A stretch of DNA of 64,000 nt from Alcaligenaceae bacterium CGII-47 (GCA_019166125.1 JAHTBO010000005.1:176175-240174); one strand, 5' to 3'. Shown: positions 26,428 to 35,650, counted from the first letter of the stretch. Made by a program: numbers and translations. The notes: generated by a model from the letters alone, not told the origin.

Positions 26428-26802
26428 ATGAGTGCTGTCATCGCCTTTACCGATGTACTGGAGTCTGCGCGAGAGGCTGGGACGTCCCATCTTTCTGCCG
26501 CCAATCTCGCCGGTATGCTGGGTCTGCAGCAGCAGGACTTGGCTGCTTTGGCGGGTGTTCATCGCAATACAATGCGAACCCACCCCGAATCTCCAAGGCT
26601 CCAGGCCGCGCTGCGGGATTTGATGCGTGTGCTATCGGCGACCATGGAAGTGCAACCGGACGCCGAGCGGGCCTTCTTTCTCATCAAAAATCAGCCCATT
26701 CCAGAGTTTCGTCATAAGACTATCTGGCAATTGATTCAAGAAGGACGCACCGAGGATGCAATCAGCTATCTTGAGTCGATTGCTTCAGGATTCGTTGGAT
26801 GA
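26428..26802 (+). CDS. Xre/ParS-type antitoxin of a RES toxin pair
   Basis: The 124-residue protein has an N-terminal helix-turn-helix-like region (HLSAANLAGMLGLQQQDLAA, LAGVHRNTMR) and a C-terminal Xre/MbcA/ParS toxin-binding domain (LMRVLSATMEVQPDAERAFF, WQLIQEGRTEDAISYLESIA). The ATG at 26428 follows GGGAGAG. It is translationally coupled to the toxin by an ATGA overlap. It probably blocks the RES enzyme and represses its own promoter. It is the first gene inside the element, so the pair may act to retain the left end. Confidence 0.88.
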   Translation: MSAVIAFTDVLESAREAGTSHLSAANLAGMLGLQQQDLAALAGVHRNTMRTHPESPRLQAALRDLMRVLSATMEVQPDAERAFFLIKNQPIPEFRHKTIWQLIQEGRTEDAISYLESIASGFVG

Positions 26803-27326
26803 TACTGACTCATCTACCTGCTGGAACCACGCTTTATCGCGCACACACGCCCCGGTGGGCCAGCAGACCGGCGAGTGGCGCGGGGGCTGCCATCAGAGGG
26901 GGCCGCTTTAATCGCGAAGGTGTTGAAGCGCTATATTTGTCCCTGGAAGAACTGACGGCTTTGCGAGAGTATCAACAGACTTCTCCGTTCCTGCCGCCTT
27001 GCACACTCTGTTCTTATACTGCCACCCTTGAGAATCTAGTCGATCTACGGCAACTTCATCATGGTGATCCCTGGGACGATCTTTGGCATGATTGGCGTGA
27101 AAACTGGCGTCATCTGAAATTTGAATTACATATTGAGCCGCCAAGTTGGGTGCTGAGCGATCTGGTTCGCAATAAAGGTTATACGGGCATCCTCTTTCCC
27201 AGTCTGACGAACGAAGGTGGAACGAATATCGTTGTGTTCCTAGATCGTATTAAGAACGCCAATAAAATCGAGGTGAATGACCCGCTTGGGCAGCTTCCTC
27301 GCGATCAAGCTAGTTGGCTTCGTTGA
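26799..27326 (+). CDS. RES-domain toxin (NAD+-depleting enzyme)
   Basis: The 175-residue protein shows the RES family residues: TLYRAHTPRWASRP near the N-terminus (Arg in LYRAH), GGRFNREGVEALYLSLEELT (Arg and Tyr of the active site) and later GYTGILFPSLTNEGGTNIVV with the conserved Ser/Asn. Characterised RES toxins degrade cellular NAD+. It is intact, and its start overlaps the antitoxin stop. It faces the LysR gene across a strong hairpin. Confidence 0.9.
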   Translation: MILTHLPAGTTLYRAHTPRWASRPASGAGAAIRGGRFNREGVEALYLSLEELTALREYQQTSPFLPPCTLCSYTATLENLVDLRQLHHGDPWDDLWHDWRENWRHLKFELHIEPPSWVLSDLVRNKGYTGILFPSLTNEGGTNIVVFLDRIKNANKIEVNDPLGQLPRDQASWLR

Positions 27327-27371
27327 ATAACCGTCGCCATATGGTTTTATAGCCTGGGGTAATAAATCATT

Positions 27372-27405
27372 GTTGTGCATGCGGAGGCTCCGTCGCATGC
27401 ACAAC
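27372..27405. terminator. Hairpin between the convergent RES toxin and LysR genes
   Basis: GTTGTGCATGCG and CGCATGCACAAC pair perfectly over 12 bases around a 10-base loop. It lies 45 bases after the toxin stop and 6 before the LysR stop. Flanking T-runs are weak, so it may act as a bidirectional barrier rather than a classical intrinsic terminator. Confidence 0.6.
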
Positions 27406-27411
27406 CTCACC

Positions 27412-28413
27412 TCACACCCGCAACCTTTCAGGCTCCATCCCATAAGACGGCTGCGTCAGCGGAATGTCAGCGATATTCTGCGGGCATTCCATCTCGTCAT
27501 CGCCGCACCCGTCCCCCTCGTCGTATTCGTAACCCTGCTGGTCGCGCATGCGTTCGATGAAGTCGGTTGCTGCGGCTGAGTTCAGGGATTCGTGCTGTAG
27601 CAGGTAGGTCATCAATAATGGCCGTTTGGCGTCGAGTGGACGCACAACAATCTCATCGTGATTGCAAGCGGCCAGGCGGGATGCGCTGGCAATGGCCACG
27701 CCATGCCCGGCGCTGATAAGGGTGATGAGCATGTCGATGGACTTTGCCCATTCATTGATTCTTGGCGGGATATTGCCGGTGCGCAGCACTCTGTCGATCT
27801 GGTGGTGATAGCCGCCGTAGGCGTCGGGGTCGCTGCCGATCATGGGGTACTTCAGGAGTTCGTCCAGGGGGATACGCTGGTGGCGCAAGATCGGATGGTT
27901 TTTCGGCACGACGGCGACCAACGTGTCTTGCCATAGGGGAGTCGTTATGATTTCCCGTCTTGGGACATTGCTGCGGGCCAGCCCTAATTCCAGTAGGCCG
28001 TGACGAAGGCCGTGGATTTGTTCGCTAAGCGTAATATCGAACAGTCGAATGCTGTAGCCCCCTTGTTCGGCTTTTAGTTCGGATAACAAGGACGCCAGCC
28101 TGGGTTGGAGAGCGCCCTCAGAGACTCCGATACGCAGAATTTGGTGGTGGCCGCTGGAGATGGCTTGCACGTTGACGGTGGCATGTTCGAGCATGGTGAA
28201 TAAATACTTGGCATAAGGCACCAAGGCTTCACCGGCCTGGGTCAGACGGATTTTCCGCCGATCACGCTCGAATAATTGCGAATTCAGGCGTTCTTCGAGT
28301 TCTTTGATATTGCGTGAGAACGGCGATTGTTCGATGAACATGCGTTCGGCGGCACGGGTGAAATGCTGTTCTTCGACCAGTGCGAGAAAGCAGCGCAGAT
28401 GGCGTATTTCCAT
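27412..28413 (-). CDS. LysR-family transcriptional regulator
   Basis: The 333-residue protein starts with a winged helix-turn-helix (MEIRHLRCFLALVEEQHFTR, AAERMFIEQSPFSRNIKELE) and continues with a periplasmic-binding-like effector domain (LRIGVSEGALQP, LVAVVPKNHPILRHQRIPLD). ATG at 28413 is chosen because the helix-turn-helix begins there. An unusually acidic, Asp/Gly-rich tail of about 40 residues follows the effector domain. It lies downstream of the relaxase in the same direction. LysR proteins control transfer in some ICEs (TciR of ICEclc); whether this one does is unknown. Confidence 0.88.
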   Translation of the reverse strand: MEIRHLRCFLALVEEQHFTRAAERMFIEQSPFSRNIKELEERLNSQLFERDRRKIRLTQAGEALVPYAKYLFTMLEHATVNVQAISSGHHQILRIGVSEGALQPRLASLLSELKAEQGGYSIRLFDITLSEQIHGLRHGLLELGLARSNVPRREIITTPLWQDTLVAVVPKNHPILRHQRIPLDELLKYPMIGSDPDAYGGYHHQIDRVLRTGNIPPRINEWAKSIDMLITLISAGHGVAIASASRLAACNHDEIVVRPLDAKRPLLMTYLLQHESLNSAAATDFIERMRDQQGYEYDEGDGCGDDEMECPQNIADIPLTQPSYGMEPERLRV

Positions 28414-28718
28414 GAGTTCCTCTCTCTGTAAACCAAAATGCAGCTTCGATATCAATCGAAACCTGAATACAGGTGCCGGGGGTATGGGGGCAAACCGTAC
28501 TGAAATGCGTGGGGCTCATGGCAACCATCCATTTTCTACGACGTAGCACAACGGCGGTGGTATTACCTGCTACAGCTTATGCTTTGATGGTAATGGTCTT
28601 TTACGTATCTGTTTCCGTCATTTGGTGAAATCGAATGAATGTCAGTTACTTTTATGGAAGACTTTGATTAATTAATTGCGTCAAATATATCTGTTTATTA
28701 CTCGATTTATTTATAATG
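28414..28718. other. Intergenic region between LysR and relaxase genes
   Basis: These 305 bases separate the relaxase stop from the LysR start, both on the minus strand. The half near the relaxase is AT-rich (around 28610-28720). The LysR promoter should be here. No convincing gene, terminator or repeat was seen. Confidence 0.4.
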
Positions 28719-30884
28719 TTACTTGTCTTTTACTGAAAGAAATGGGTTGTTTGGAATTGACTCGTCCATAACGGTGGCTATGGTTTGCAGTAGGTAGCCA
28801 TGCAGGCGTCGGCTCTTGCGGGGGCCGCTGACTTCGCATGTCCAGATATTCAAGCCATCCGGCTGTTTGCGATGTAACCGTGACTTTTCAAATTGTTTTT
28901 GTACCCACTGCCAATCGGGCATTTCTTGCGCTTTAGCCTGGGCTGCGAGGTGTGGGTGCTCCTGGGCGTAACGCATGAAAATGCCGGGGCTGACGAGGAA
29001 AATGGTGTCGTCAACGGTATGGACGAGTGCCTTGGCGTCGTTCAACAGGATTTTCCGGGTAAGAATGGCGTGACGTAGCCAGGTGATGAAAGCGAGTCCG
29101 GGCGAGTCGGCGCTATCGCTTGTCGTTGTCTGTTCCGTCGTTTGGATGCCTGTCGTATTTTCTGACGCAGCCGTGGATGGCTGGTTTATTGTGGCAGCGG
29201 CCATGGGCGACAGGTTTTCTTCCTCAGCATCAGAAGAAGCCCCCATACCCGGATTATTTCGGTCTGCCTGGATGGGCTGATTGTCGTTGGGCGTCATGAG
29301 TTCAAGCGATGCGGAAACTGAAGCCGGTGCTGCTGCTGGTTCGCCCGCGTCCGACCGGTTCGGCATAGAAGACGTATCCGATGAAGCCTGAATACCTGAG
29401 ACGTTCACAGAACCAGCGTCTTCGGCGTTTGGCTCGCTCCCTGACTGGCCAGCCCCAGCGTCGCCGGAAGCATCTGCCCCTATCATTTGCATCAGGCTTT
29501 GCATGACATCATCGCCGGGCGAAGCCGTGTCTTTGATCTGGCTCCTGTCGGTACTAACCGGCGCAGTTGGATTCCCGTGCGAGTCGATGCCGGTGAAGCC
29601 GGAAGCCCGAGCCAGGCCGTCGCTCTCAGCACTAGCCTGCACCGGCCCAACCGACTTTACTGCCCCTGCAGTCCCAGCCGCTTCGCCGCCGTCAGCACTA
29701 TCCCCCACGACCTCATCCACCACCACTGTTCCCGCGAATGCCGTCGGTCTTTCGTCCCGCCCCCATATCAGTGCAGGCGCCAGGCGCAGCAGTGTGAAGT
29801 CATGCGACCAGCCGGTGTCGCTGGTGATGGTGGCTTTCCAGATGGCTTTTCCGTCGGGTGTGGGCTGTGCGATGCCGTGTTCCTGCAGGACGTTGAAAAC
29901 AGCAGTGTTGCTGGAGGGAATGCCGTCCATGCCCTGGGACAGCAGGTGCGCCCGTAGTTTGTCGGAGACGGTTTTGCTCACCAGCCAGAGGGTGTCCTGG
30001 GTCAGCCATCCGTCCGATGCCTGAGGCTGGTTCAGCTTCAGTTCCTTGTTCAGCAGGAAGCGAAGCCCATCGAGCAGCTTGCGTTGCAAGGCGTGTCGCG
30101 GTGCGGCCAAGGCTTTGGCCGGGTCGCCGCCCAGGGCGTTGGCGACGGATGCCTGGTCGGCCTGGATGACGAGTTCGCCCAGCAGGCCCGCGTGTTCGTA
30201 CTGACCGGCCAGGGCATGCAGCAGCGCGCCCCAGAGTTCGGGGTAGCCGCTCAACCAATCCAGAATATCAGTGTCCAGCAGGCGGTGGTATAGCAGCCCG
30301 GCGGCGGCTTCGTGCAGGCGGTGTTCGCGCCCGACGCGATAACGAAAGCGGTATGGCTGTGCCAGCGGCCCATGCCAGGGGTGCCAGAGCTGGCCGTCAG
30401 CGGTTTCCACTTCCAGATCGACGGCGATCTTGCCGATGTCATGCGTGAGCGCCGCATAGGCAATGGCCGCTGTCCAGGCTTCGGATTGCGCGGCCTGTTC
30501 TTCGGGTGGCACGCCGACCGGCAGCAGGTGCGACTGGCGCAACTTCAGCGCGTACAGCACGATTTCCAGGCCGTGATCGAGCATGCCGCCGTGGCTGGCG
30601 TGGTGGTGTGCTTCGGAAGCCGGGAACTGCTGCACCAGCGCGGCGTAGCGTTCAATGGGAGCCTGGTACAGCAATTCAAATTGCGGTCGGGATACTGCCG
30701 TGTGCTGCCATATCTGAGCCAGCAGTCTTTGGCGCTGCGGTGTGGCCAGCAGAACGTCGGGCGCTGCCGGCAGCAGCAGGCCATTTTGCAGTGCGCCTTT
30801 TGGGGTGAAAGCCGGTGCTGTCGCAGCGTCAGTCGTGGGCGGTGTGTGGGCCGGTGCGGCTTTGCGTCGGAAGAATGCCAGCAT
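28719..30884 (-). CDS. traI: MobH-family conjugative relaxase TraI (TIGR03760-type)
   Basis: The N-terminal TraI_2 domain has the MobH three-histidine motif HHH (residues 93-95) and an HD motif in LTHDIGK (H148-D149), which define this HD-type relaxase. The ATG at 30884 starts the family's MLAFFRRK opening. The middle is a long Ser/Ala/Asp-rich linker (about residues 390-600). The C-terminal domain (FITWLRHAILTRKILLNDAK, VSPGIFMRYAQEHPHLAAQA) is the winged-helix TraI_2_C-like part. The protein nicks oriT to start transfer. At 721 residues it is full length, and its place near the element's end is usual for the family. Confidence 0.93.
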   Translation of the reverse strand: MLAFFRRKAAPAHTPPTTDAATAPAFTPKGALQNGLLLPAAPDVLLATPQRQRLLAQIWQHTAVSRPQFELLYQAPIERYAALVQQFPASEAHHHASHGGMLDHGLEIVLYALKLRQSHLLPVGVPPEEQAAQSEAWTAAIAYAALTHDIGKIAVDLEVETADGQLWHPWHGPLAQPYRFRYRVGREHRLHEAAAGLLYHRLLDTDILDWLSGYPELWGALLHALAGQYEHAGLLGELVIQADQASVANALGGDPAKALAAPRHALQRKLLDGLRFLLNKELKLNQPQASDGWLTQDTLWLVSKTVSDKLRAHLLSQGMDGIPSSNTAVFNVLQEHGIAQPTPDGKAIWKATITSDTGWSHDFTLLRLAPALIWGRDERPTAFAGTVVVDEVVGDSADGGEAAGTAGAVKSVGPVQASAESDGLARASGFTGIDSHGNPTAPVSTDRSQIKDTASPGDDVMQSLMQMIGADASGDAGAGQSGSEPNAEDAGSVNVSGIQASSDTSSMPNRSDAGEPAAAPASVSASLELMTPNDNQPIQADRNNPGMGASSDAEEENLSPMAAATINQPSTAASENTTGIQTTEQTTTSDSADSPGLAFITWLRHAILTRKILLNDAKALVHTVDDTIFLVSPGIFMRYAQEHPHLAAQAKAQEMPDWQWVQKQFEKSRLHRKQPDGLNIWTCEVSGPRKSRRLHGYLLQTIATVMDESIPNNPFLSVKDK

Positions 30885-31012
30885 GGAGTCAAGTACCGTA
30901 GTTGCCGTTAGAGAGCCTTTTCCGGGTAGCCCCATTCCCCTTGGTTCCATTCCCTTGCCCCTTCACCGCCTTTTGACCCTTTGCGGGGCGTTTTCCCTTT
31001 TGGAACGAAACC

Positions 31013-31040
31013 TTGCATTCATCACCGCTGTCTCTACAAT
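31013..31040 (+). promoter_or_regulatory. Sigma-70-like promoter before the DUF3742 gene
   Basis: TTGCAT at 31013, 16 bases, and TACAAT at 31035-31040 lie 24 bases before the start codon of the rightward small membrane gene, in the divergent gap with the relaxase. Confidence 0.5.
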
Positions 31041-31063
31041 GAAGTCGTCAACAAGGATTCGCC

Positions 31064-31435
31064 ATGAGCACCACTTTTCGTCAACGATTCAGCAAGGCAG
31101 AACGCTTCGGCCAAGGGCTGGGGCGGGTGTGGCGTTGGCTGGTGCGCGCTGACGGAAAAATGACGGCCTGGCTGATGCGGCAAGGTTTCCCGCAAAGCGC
31201 TGCTATCGCAATCCTGTGGCTGGCTCGACTGGCCGCGCTGGGGGTGCTGATGTATGCGGCGCTTTGGCTGGCGTTGCTGGTGGTATTTGCGCTGGCTGCC
31301 GCTTGGGCTGGTGGGCATAAACCGGTGGCTCAGGACGATGACACTGGCGAATGGCGAGATGGCATGCAAGGCTATGGCCGCTACCAAAACGGTGTCCGGG
31401 TCGATTCGACTATGGTGTTTGAAGATCACGATTGA
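31064..31435 (+). CDS. DUF3742-type ICE membrane protein
   Basis: A 123-residue protein with a basic N-terminus (FSKAERFGQGLGRVWRWLVR), two close membrane segments at about residues 48-85 (AIAILWLARLAALGVLMYAA, LWLALLVVFALAAAW) and a short acidic tail. It matches the DUF3742 family found on the opposite strand beside the relaxase in this ICE type. The function is unknown. It is convergent with the TraG-like gene, 7 bases away. Confidence 0.82.
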   Translation: MSTTFRQRFSKAERFGQGLGRVWRWLVRADGKMTAWLMRQGFPQSAAIAILWLARLAALGVLMYAALWLALLVVFALAAAWAGGHKPVAQDDDTGEWRDGMQGYGRYQNGVRVDSTMVFEDHD

Positions 31436-31438
31436 ATC

Positions 31439-31464
31439 GACCTCATCGGCTGACCGCTGAGGTC
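31439..31464. terminator. Hairpin between convergent DUF3742 and TraG-like genes
   Basis: GACCTCA (31439-31445) pairs with TGAGGTC (31458-31464) over seven bases. It straddles the TraG-like stop region, and no strong T-run follows; a weak terminator is possible. Confidence 0.4.
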
Positions 31465-32951
31465 ATTGTCCCGCCGCCTGTTCGACCCGCAGACTTCGCA
31501 TCAGCCGTACCTTCAGACAGACCGCGAACGGCGTTCCCCACCCGCACTCCCGCCCATCCCATCCCTGCAATCCAAAACCCCGGCAACACAATAAACATCG
31601 TCGCCATGACGAAGTTCAGCAACATGTCGGCAAAGGAATTGTTCAGCCCCATCAGCGGATTGAAATTGCTGTGCGGGGCATGCCAGCCATACAGGGCATC
31701 CAGTATGGTGCTGTCCAGCCAACGGGCCAGTTGGAACCAGAAATCCACAAAGAACAGCGCGAACTGAACGCAGCTAAGGGTCATCAACACCTTCAGGTCG
31801 TAGGTGCCGATCAGCAGCACCAGCGGCAGGCTGATGGTCAGAGCCAGCTTCAGGAAGGACAGCACCATGGGCAGTGCCTGACGCACTACGTCCATGGCTG
31901 GGAAGAAGCCTATCGCACCCAGCGACTGCCCCAGGTTCGCCGCGACATCGGCCACGGTGTTGGGAACACTGCCGCCAATCTGGCCGCCGTAATCGGTGTA
32001 GACCTGGCCCCGGTTCATGTTCTGCTGACGCGGCGCGGCAATGGCGCGAATCAGGCTGTCTTCCAAGTCGCTGCGGCTCATAAAGCCCGCCCACCCGGCC
32101 ATGCGATCCAGTAGACCAGGCTTCACTTGCTGCAACAGGCGCTGGCGCAAGCCGTGGCCGCTGTCTGTCCACCACTGGATGCAGGTTGGGTAGCCGCCGC
32201 CGCTGGGAACTTGAGCCAGCCCGGCATCGCGGGTGTCGTCATAGGGCCAGTCATCACGCGGGGAGCTGGAACGGTAGCTGTTGTAGTAGCCCGGCACGCC
32301 CACAAAGGTGTGGGAACCTATCCAGGTCACGTCGGCCATCTGGTCTCCTGTCAGCGCCGGGCGGTTCATAAACAGCTTTGCCCGGGCCGGGCCGTAGCAG
32401 TCGTGGGTGAAGTCGGCCACTTCCTGAGCCAGCAGCGGGTCGTCCATGCGCGTGGCGTCGATCTCCATACGCATCTGCCGCAGGTCGGTTCCGCAAGGAA
32501 TGGCGGCGACGGCCGCGCCGGTCACCGCCTTGGATAGCCCGTGCATGAAGAACCACCAGACCGGCACCTTGGCGCTCTGGTCGTTGATCGTGGTGAAGGA
32601 CTGGCCCCAACCGGTGTCGGCGGGTTCCGGCACGTTCACCTGGCATTGCTGGGAACGGGTGCGGTCGAACTGGATGGTGGACAGATCCACGTTGATGAAC
32701 GGAATGCCCGCAAACATGATGACTACGATGGCTGCCCAAACACGGTTTTCAATGCGCAGGGCCGACAACACGCCCTTATTGCCTTCGTCGGCCCCTTCGG
32801 TGCGCGCCCGCAGCCATTCTTGCAGAATGATGGCCGCGAACGGCAAGGCAAATACGCCCGATGTCACCAGCACCTGCCAGATGCCGTTGTTGACCACCCA
32901 GGCCACCAGGGTCAAGTAGTATTCCAGATAGTCGGAAGTAAACAGCTTCAT
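31443..32951 (-). CDS. traG: TraG-like mating-pair stabilisation membrane protein
   Basis: A 502-residue inner-membrane protein with the TraG N-terminal domain: an opening membrane segment (LVAWVVNNGIWQVLVTSGVF), AAIVVIMFAGIPFINVDLST, a periplasmic Cys-containing stretch, then several membrane helices near the end (FLKLALTISLPLVLLIGTYD, MATMFIVLPGFWIAGMGWAG). It lacks the long C-terminal exclusion domain of F-plasmid TraG, as in other ICEs of this type. The ATG at 32951 is used; the longer frame adds 25 residues from the preceding gene. It acts in mating-pair assembly. Confidence 0.9.
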   Translation of the reverse strand: MKLFTSDYLEYYLTLVAWVVNNGIWQVLVTSGVFALPFAAIILQEWLRARTEGADEGNKGVLSALRIENRVWAAIVVIMFAGIPFINVDLSTIQFDRTRSQQCQVNVPEPADTGWGQSFTTINDQSAKVPVWWFFMHGLSKAVTGAAVAAIPCGTDLRQMRMEIDATRMDDPLLAQEVADFTHDCYGPARAKLFMNRPALTGDQMADVTWIGSHTFVGVPGYYNSYRSSSPRDDWPYDDTRDAGLAQVPSGGGYPTCIQWWTDSGHGLRQRLLQQVKPGLLDRMAGWAGFMSRSDLEDSLIRAIAAPRQQNMNRGQVYTDYGGQIGGSVPNTVADVAANLGQSLGAIGFFPAMDVVRQALPMVLSFLKLALTISLPLVLLIGTYDLKVLMTLSCVQFALFFVDFWFQLARWLDSTILDALYGWHAPHSNFNPLMGLNNSFADMLLNFVMATMFIVLPGFWIAGMGWAGVRVGNAVRGLSEGTADAKSAGRTGGGTMTSAVSR

Positions 32952-33319
32952 GGCTGCGCTCCCCAGGAAACCTGCCCCAGCAGCAGGCTGCCTTCCAGAA
33001 ACAACAGAGCCAGCAGCGCCGCCCATAGGGTGCGTCGCAGGCGCTTGTGGGTGTCAGAAGAAACCTCCGGGTTTTGAAGCAGGCGTTCGCGCAGCCGCCA
33101 CCCGCCCCAGGCAATGCCGCCGTACAGCAGCAGACGCCAGACCAGAAACGCAAAAGCGTGGCGTTGTACCCAGGGTTGCCAGTGCGCCGCCTGTTCGATC
33201 AGACGCGGGCTGACGGCCTGCAAGCCTGCCAACACCACAACCAGCAAGGCCAGCCTGGCGATAGCCAACAATAACCACTTCCACCAGCCAGAAGACAGGA
33301 ACCGTTGCCCCGCATTCAT
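32948..33319 (-). CDS. Small ICE membrane protein between TIGR03755 and TraG genes
   Basis: A 123-residue protein with about three hydrophobic segments (WLLLAIARLALLVVVLAGLQ, FAFLVWRLLLYGGIAWGGWR, LWAALLALLFLEGSLLLGQV). Small genes of this kind occupy the same slot in related ICEs, but I do not recognise a named family. The start and stop overlap its neighbours by four bases each, so it is translated with the transfer operon and is probably a structural partner of the TraG-like protein. Confidence 0.75.
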   Translation of the reverse strand: MNAGQRFLSSGWWKWLLLAIARLALLVVVLAGLQAVSPRLIEQAAHWQPWVQRHAFAFLVWRLLLYGGIAWGGWRLRERLLQNPEVSSDTHKRLRRTLWAALLALLFLEGSLLLGQVSWGAQP

Positions 33320-34716
33320 GGCGAAACTCCTTCCGCATCACCATTCTGCTGTATCTGCCACAGCCGATCTCGTGTCGGGTCGCCTTGATACACCCCGCGT
33401 GAACCCGCCGAACGTGCCTGGTGTCGTTCGATAATCGCCATAGGCGAATTGGCGGCCAGCTCGCGGCGCAGTTCCAGTTCTGTCTTGAGGTTGTCGATCT
33501 CTCGGGACAGCGCATCGCTTTCCGCATCCACCGCTGTCTGAGCCAGTTGATTCGCCGCGACGTTGGGTTCCTTCTTGCCTGTCAGCAAGGTGCGCTGCAA
33601 CAGCAAGGCTTTTTCCAGTACGCTGGCCAGCGCCACTTCGGACGCCAGACGCCGGGCCAGTACATCCTGGTCGGGTTCATCGCGCAGGGCTTCGATCACA
33701 CCCCGCGTCACCGGCAAGGACGCGCTGCCTGCCGCCTGCAGGTTCTCAAAGGTGGTCGGTTCGGTGCCTCGCAACAAGTCTTGCAGGATTTGCAGCTTGG
33801 CGTCGTACTCTTCCTGAATCAGCGGGGAAAGCCCTACGCCGGGCGTCGTCTGGGTCTTGGTGCAGTGTTCGCAGGTGCGCTGTTCCTGTTCGCCCAGCAC
33901 CCGTGTCGCCCAGGCGGCGGCTTCATCGGGCGATGCCCAGGTCTGGCAGCTCAGGCTGCCGCAGTCCGATGGGGCAATAGCGGCGTTGTCGCTGACATCG
34001 CGCCCGTTGACCAGGTTGTAGCCCGCCCGCGTCACGTCGCTCACAACCTTGACCGGCGGCTGGCCGGAACCGCCCGCGTTGTCGCCGCCCACCCAGGGGA
34101 CGCCTTCATTGCCTTTGCTGGATTCGGCCTGTTCCACCGCCGCCACGGCGTCCTGGCTGCCCACGGCGGTCTTGAGCGCCATGCCTTCGGCCAGTTGATC
34201 CCAGCCCAATTGCCCACCGGCCATGTCGGCCATGCGGTTGGCCATGGCCCGGCAAGTCAGCTTGGAGCGGTCAAAATCCAGCCGTGCCTGAAGCACACCG
34301 TTGGTCAGCAGGTTGTAAAGCCCAGGGTCGGCCCGCTGGATAATCAGCGCAGGCAAAGACGCGACCGCGCTGGTGGCGTTCTGGATGACGTTGCTCATGA
34401 TGGACTTAAAGCCATTGGTCACGCCGTTCAACTGATTCTGCAAAGTGGTGGTCAGGTTCATGTCGCCGCAGATCAGGTTGCTGTTCCAGCCCATACCCAC
34501 GCCCAGCGAGCGCATGCCCGATGCATTGCCCATGGATACGGCATTGCCGCCGCCGATGCTGTAAAGCACGTCGTCGCCAATGACGCTGCCGGAATACTCC
34601 ATGCCGCCGCCCAGGAGTTGGGTTTGTGCGGCTGCCAGTGCGGGCCAGCTTGCCGCCGTCACGCACAGGCACAGTGCGTACTGTCGAAGATGTCGCATGG
34701 TGTGTGTCTTCCTCAT
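33316..34716 (-). CDS. ICE mating-pair protein, TIGR03755 (PFL_4711) family
   Basis: A 466-residue protein with a cleaved signal peptide (LCVTAASWPALAAAQTQ). The mature part begins with the characteristic GGGMEYSGSVIGDDVLYSIG, followed by the Cys-containing GWNSNLICGDMN and a helical part about residues 85-180. A CxxC pair (CEHC) lies around residue 290. It corresponds to the TraH-like position and is exported to the periplasm for pilus assembly. It overlaps the next upstream gene by one base. Confidence 0.9.
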   Translation of the reverse strand: MRKTHTMRHLRQYALCLCVTAASWPALAAAQTQLLGGGMEYSGSVIGDDVLYSIGGGNAVSMGNASGMRSLGVGMGWNSNLICGDMNLTTTLQNQLNGVTNGFKSIMSNVIQNATSAVASLPALIIQRADPGLYNLLTNGVLQARLDFDRSKLTCRAMANRMADMAGGQLGWDQLAEGMALKTAVGSQDAVAAVEQAESSKGNEGVPWVGGDNAGGSGQPPVKVVSDVTRAGYNLVNGRDVSDNAAIAPSDCGSLSCQTWASPDEAAAWATRVLGEQEQRTCEHCTKTQTTPGVGLSPLIQEEYDAKLQILQDLLRGTEPTTFENLQAAGSASLPVTRGVIEALRDEPDQDVLARRLASEVALASVLEKALLLQRTLLTGKKEPNVAANQLAQTAVDAESDALSREIDNLKTELELRRELAANSPMAIIERHQARSAGSRGVYQGDPTRDRLWQIQQNGDAEGVSP

Positions 34717-35648
34717 CAGAATTCTGTGCTGCCCAGAAAGGTCTGGCCGCGCTGTTGGCAGCAGCTATAGGGTCGCCACAAAGCCCAGGCGTAATCGCCT
34801 TGCTGTGCTTGCGGTAAAGCGCCGCCGTGCGGGAACACGGTGCATTGGTTGGATGCCACGGGTGCCAGGGACTGCCACTTGCCAGTGCTGGCATCGCCTT
34901 CGATCAGCGCACCGGCAGGCCAGTAACCCTTGCGGCTGTTGGCGACCAGCGCCTGATAAACGTGTGGCTGGCCGCGACGGGTCACGACATCGCCCGCACG
35001 TTGCGCCACGACTGCCGCCGCTTTGTAGTCGTCGGTCTGATGCAGGAAACCGCTGCGGGGGTAGACGCTGCCCCAGAGATCGCCGGATGCGCGGGAGCCG
35101 ACTTCTCTCATGCCGGGAGTCAGGGCTTCGGGGTAGAGAGATTCGGGTGTGCCATAGCGCCACGCCACGGTGTCCAGGGTGCTCAACAGATACGGCGTGA
35201 AGGCTGTGCCAGCGCCTTGGCAGAAGTAGCCGAACTGCCCAGCCAGTTGTTGAAACGCCGCCGTTCCGGGGTGGCCGATAGCGTCAGCATTTTTGAACTT
35301 GAGCAGATTGTTTTCGTGGGGCTGGTTGGTGGTGCCGTCATTGCCGCCCTGGGCCGTGGGGTTGGGCAGGCTCATGGCCCGCACTTCCAGCCATGGGTTC
35401 TCGCCGGTATTGGCGTAGCTGGATACAACGGCATCCGGCACGTAGTGGCTAACCTTCACCGAGGTGCGGATACGGCAGCCGGAACGCGAGCAATACAGCC
35501 AGTAGCAGATGCCGACGACACGGTATTCCAGGCAGTCGGGCGACAAGGTGGACGCCACGATCTCGGCTGTAGTGAGCGCGAAACCGGGTGTGGCGGTGGA
35601 AAGCAGAATCAGGGCTGGAAACCGCTGGGGGCGATAGCGAGAGGACAT
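34716..35648 (-). CDS. ICE mating-pair protein, TIGR03756 (PFL_4710) family, TraU-like
   Basis: A 310-residue secreted protein with a signal peptide (FPALILLSTATPGFALTT). It opens with SPDCLEYRVVGICYWLYCS and RSGCRIRTSVKVSHYVPDAV, the Cys-rich TraU pattern, and ends with a second Cys-rich part (CTVFPHGG, SCCQQRGQTFLG). TraU proteins need disulphide bonds for pilus and mating-pair assembly. A strong hairpin sits right before its start codon. The usual upstream partner TIGR03757 and a DsbC-like isomerase are not found here. Confidence 0.9.
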   Translation of the reverse strand: MSSRYRPQRFPALILLSTATPGFALTTAEIVASTLSPDCLEYRVVGICYWLYCSRSGCRIRTSVKVSHYVPDAVVSSYANTGENPWLEVRAMSLPNPTAQGGNDGTTNQPHENNLLKFKNADAIGHPGTAAFQQLAGQFGYFCQGAGTAFTPYLLSTLDTVAWRYGTPESLYPEALTPGMREVGSRASGDLWGSVYPRSGFLHQTDDYKAAAVVAQRAGDVVTRRGQPHVYQALVANSRKGYWPAGALIEGDASTGKWQSLAPVASNQCTVFPHGGALPQAQQGDYAWALWRPYSCCQQRGQTFLGSTEF

Positions 35649-35650
35649 GA

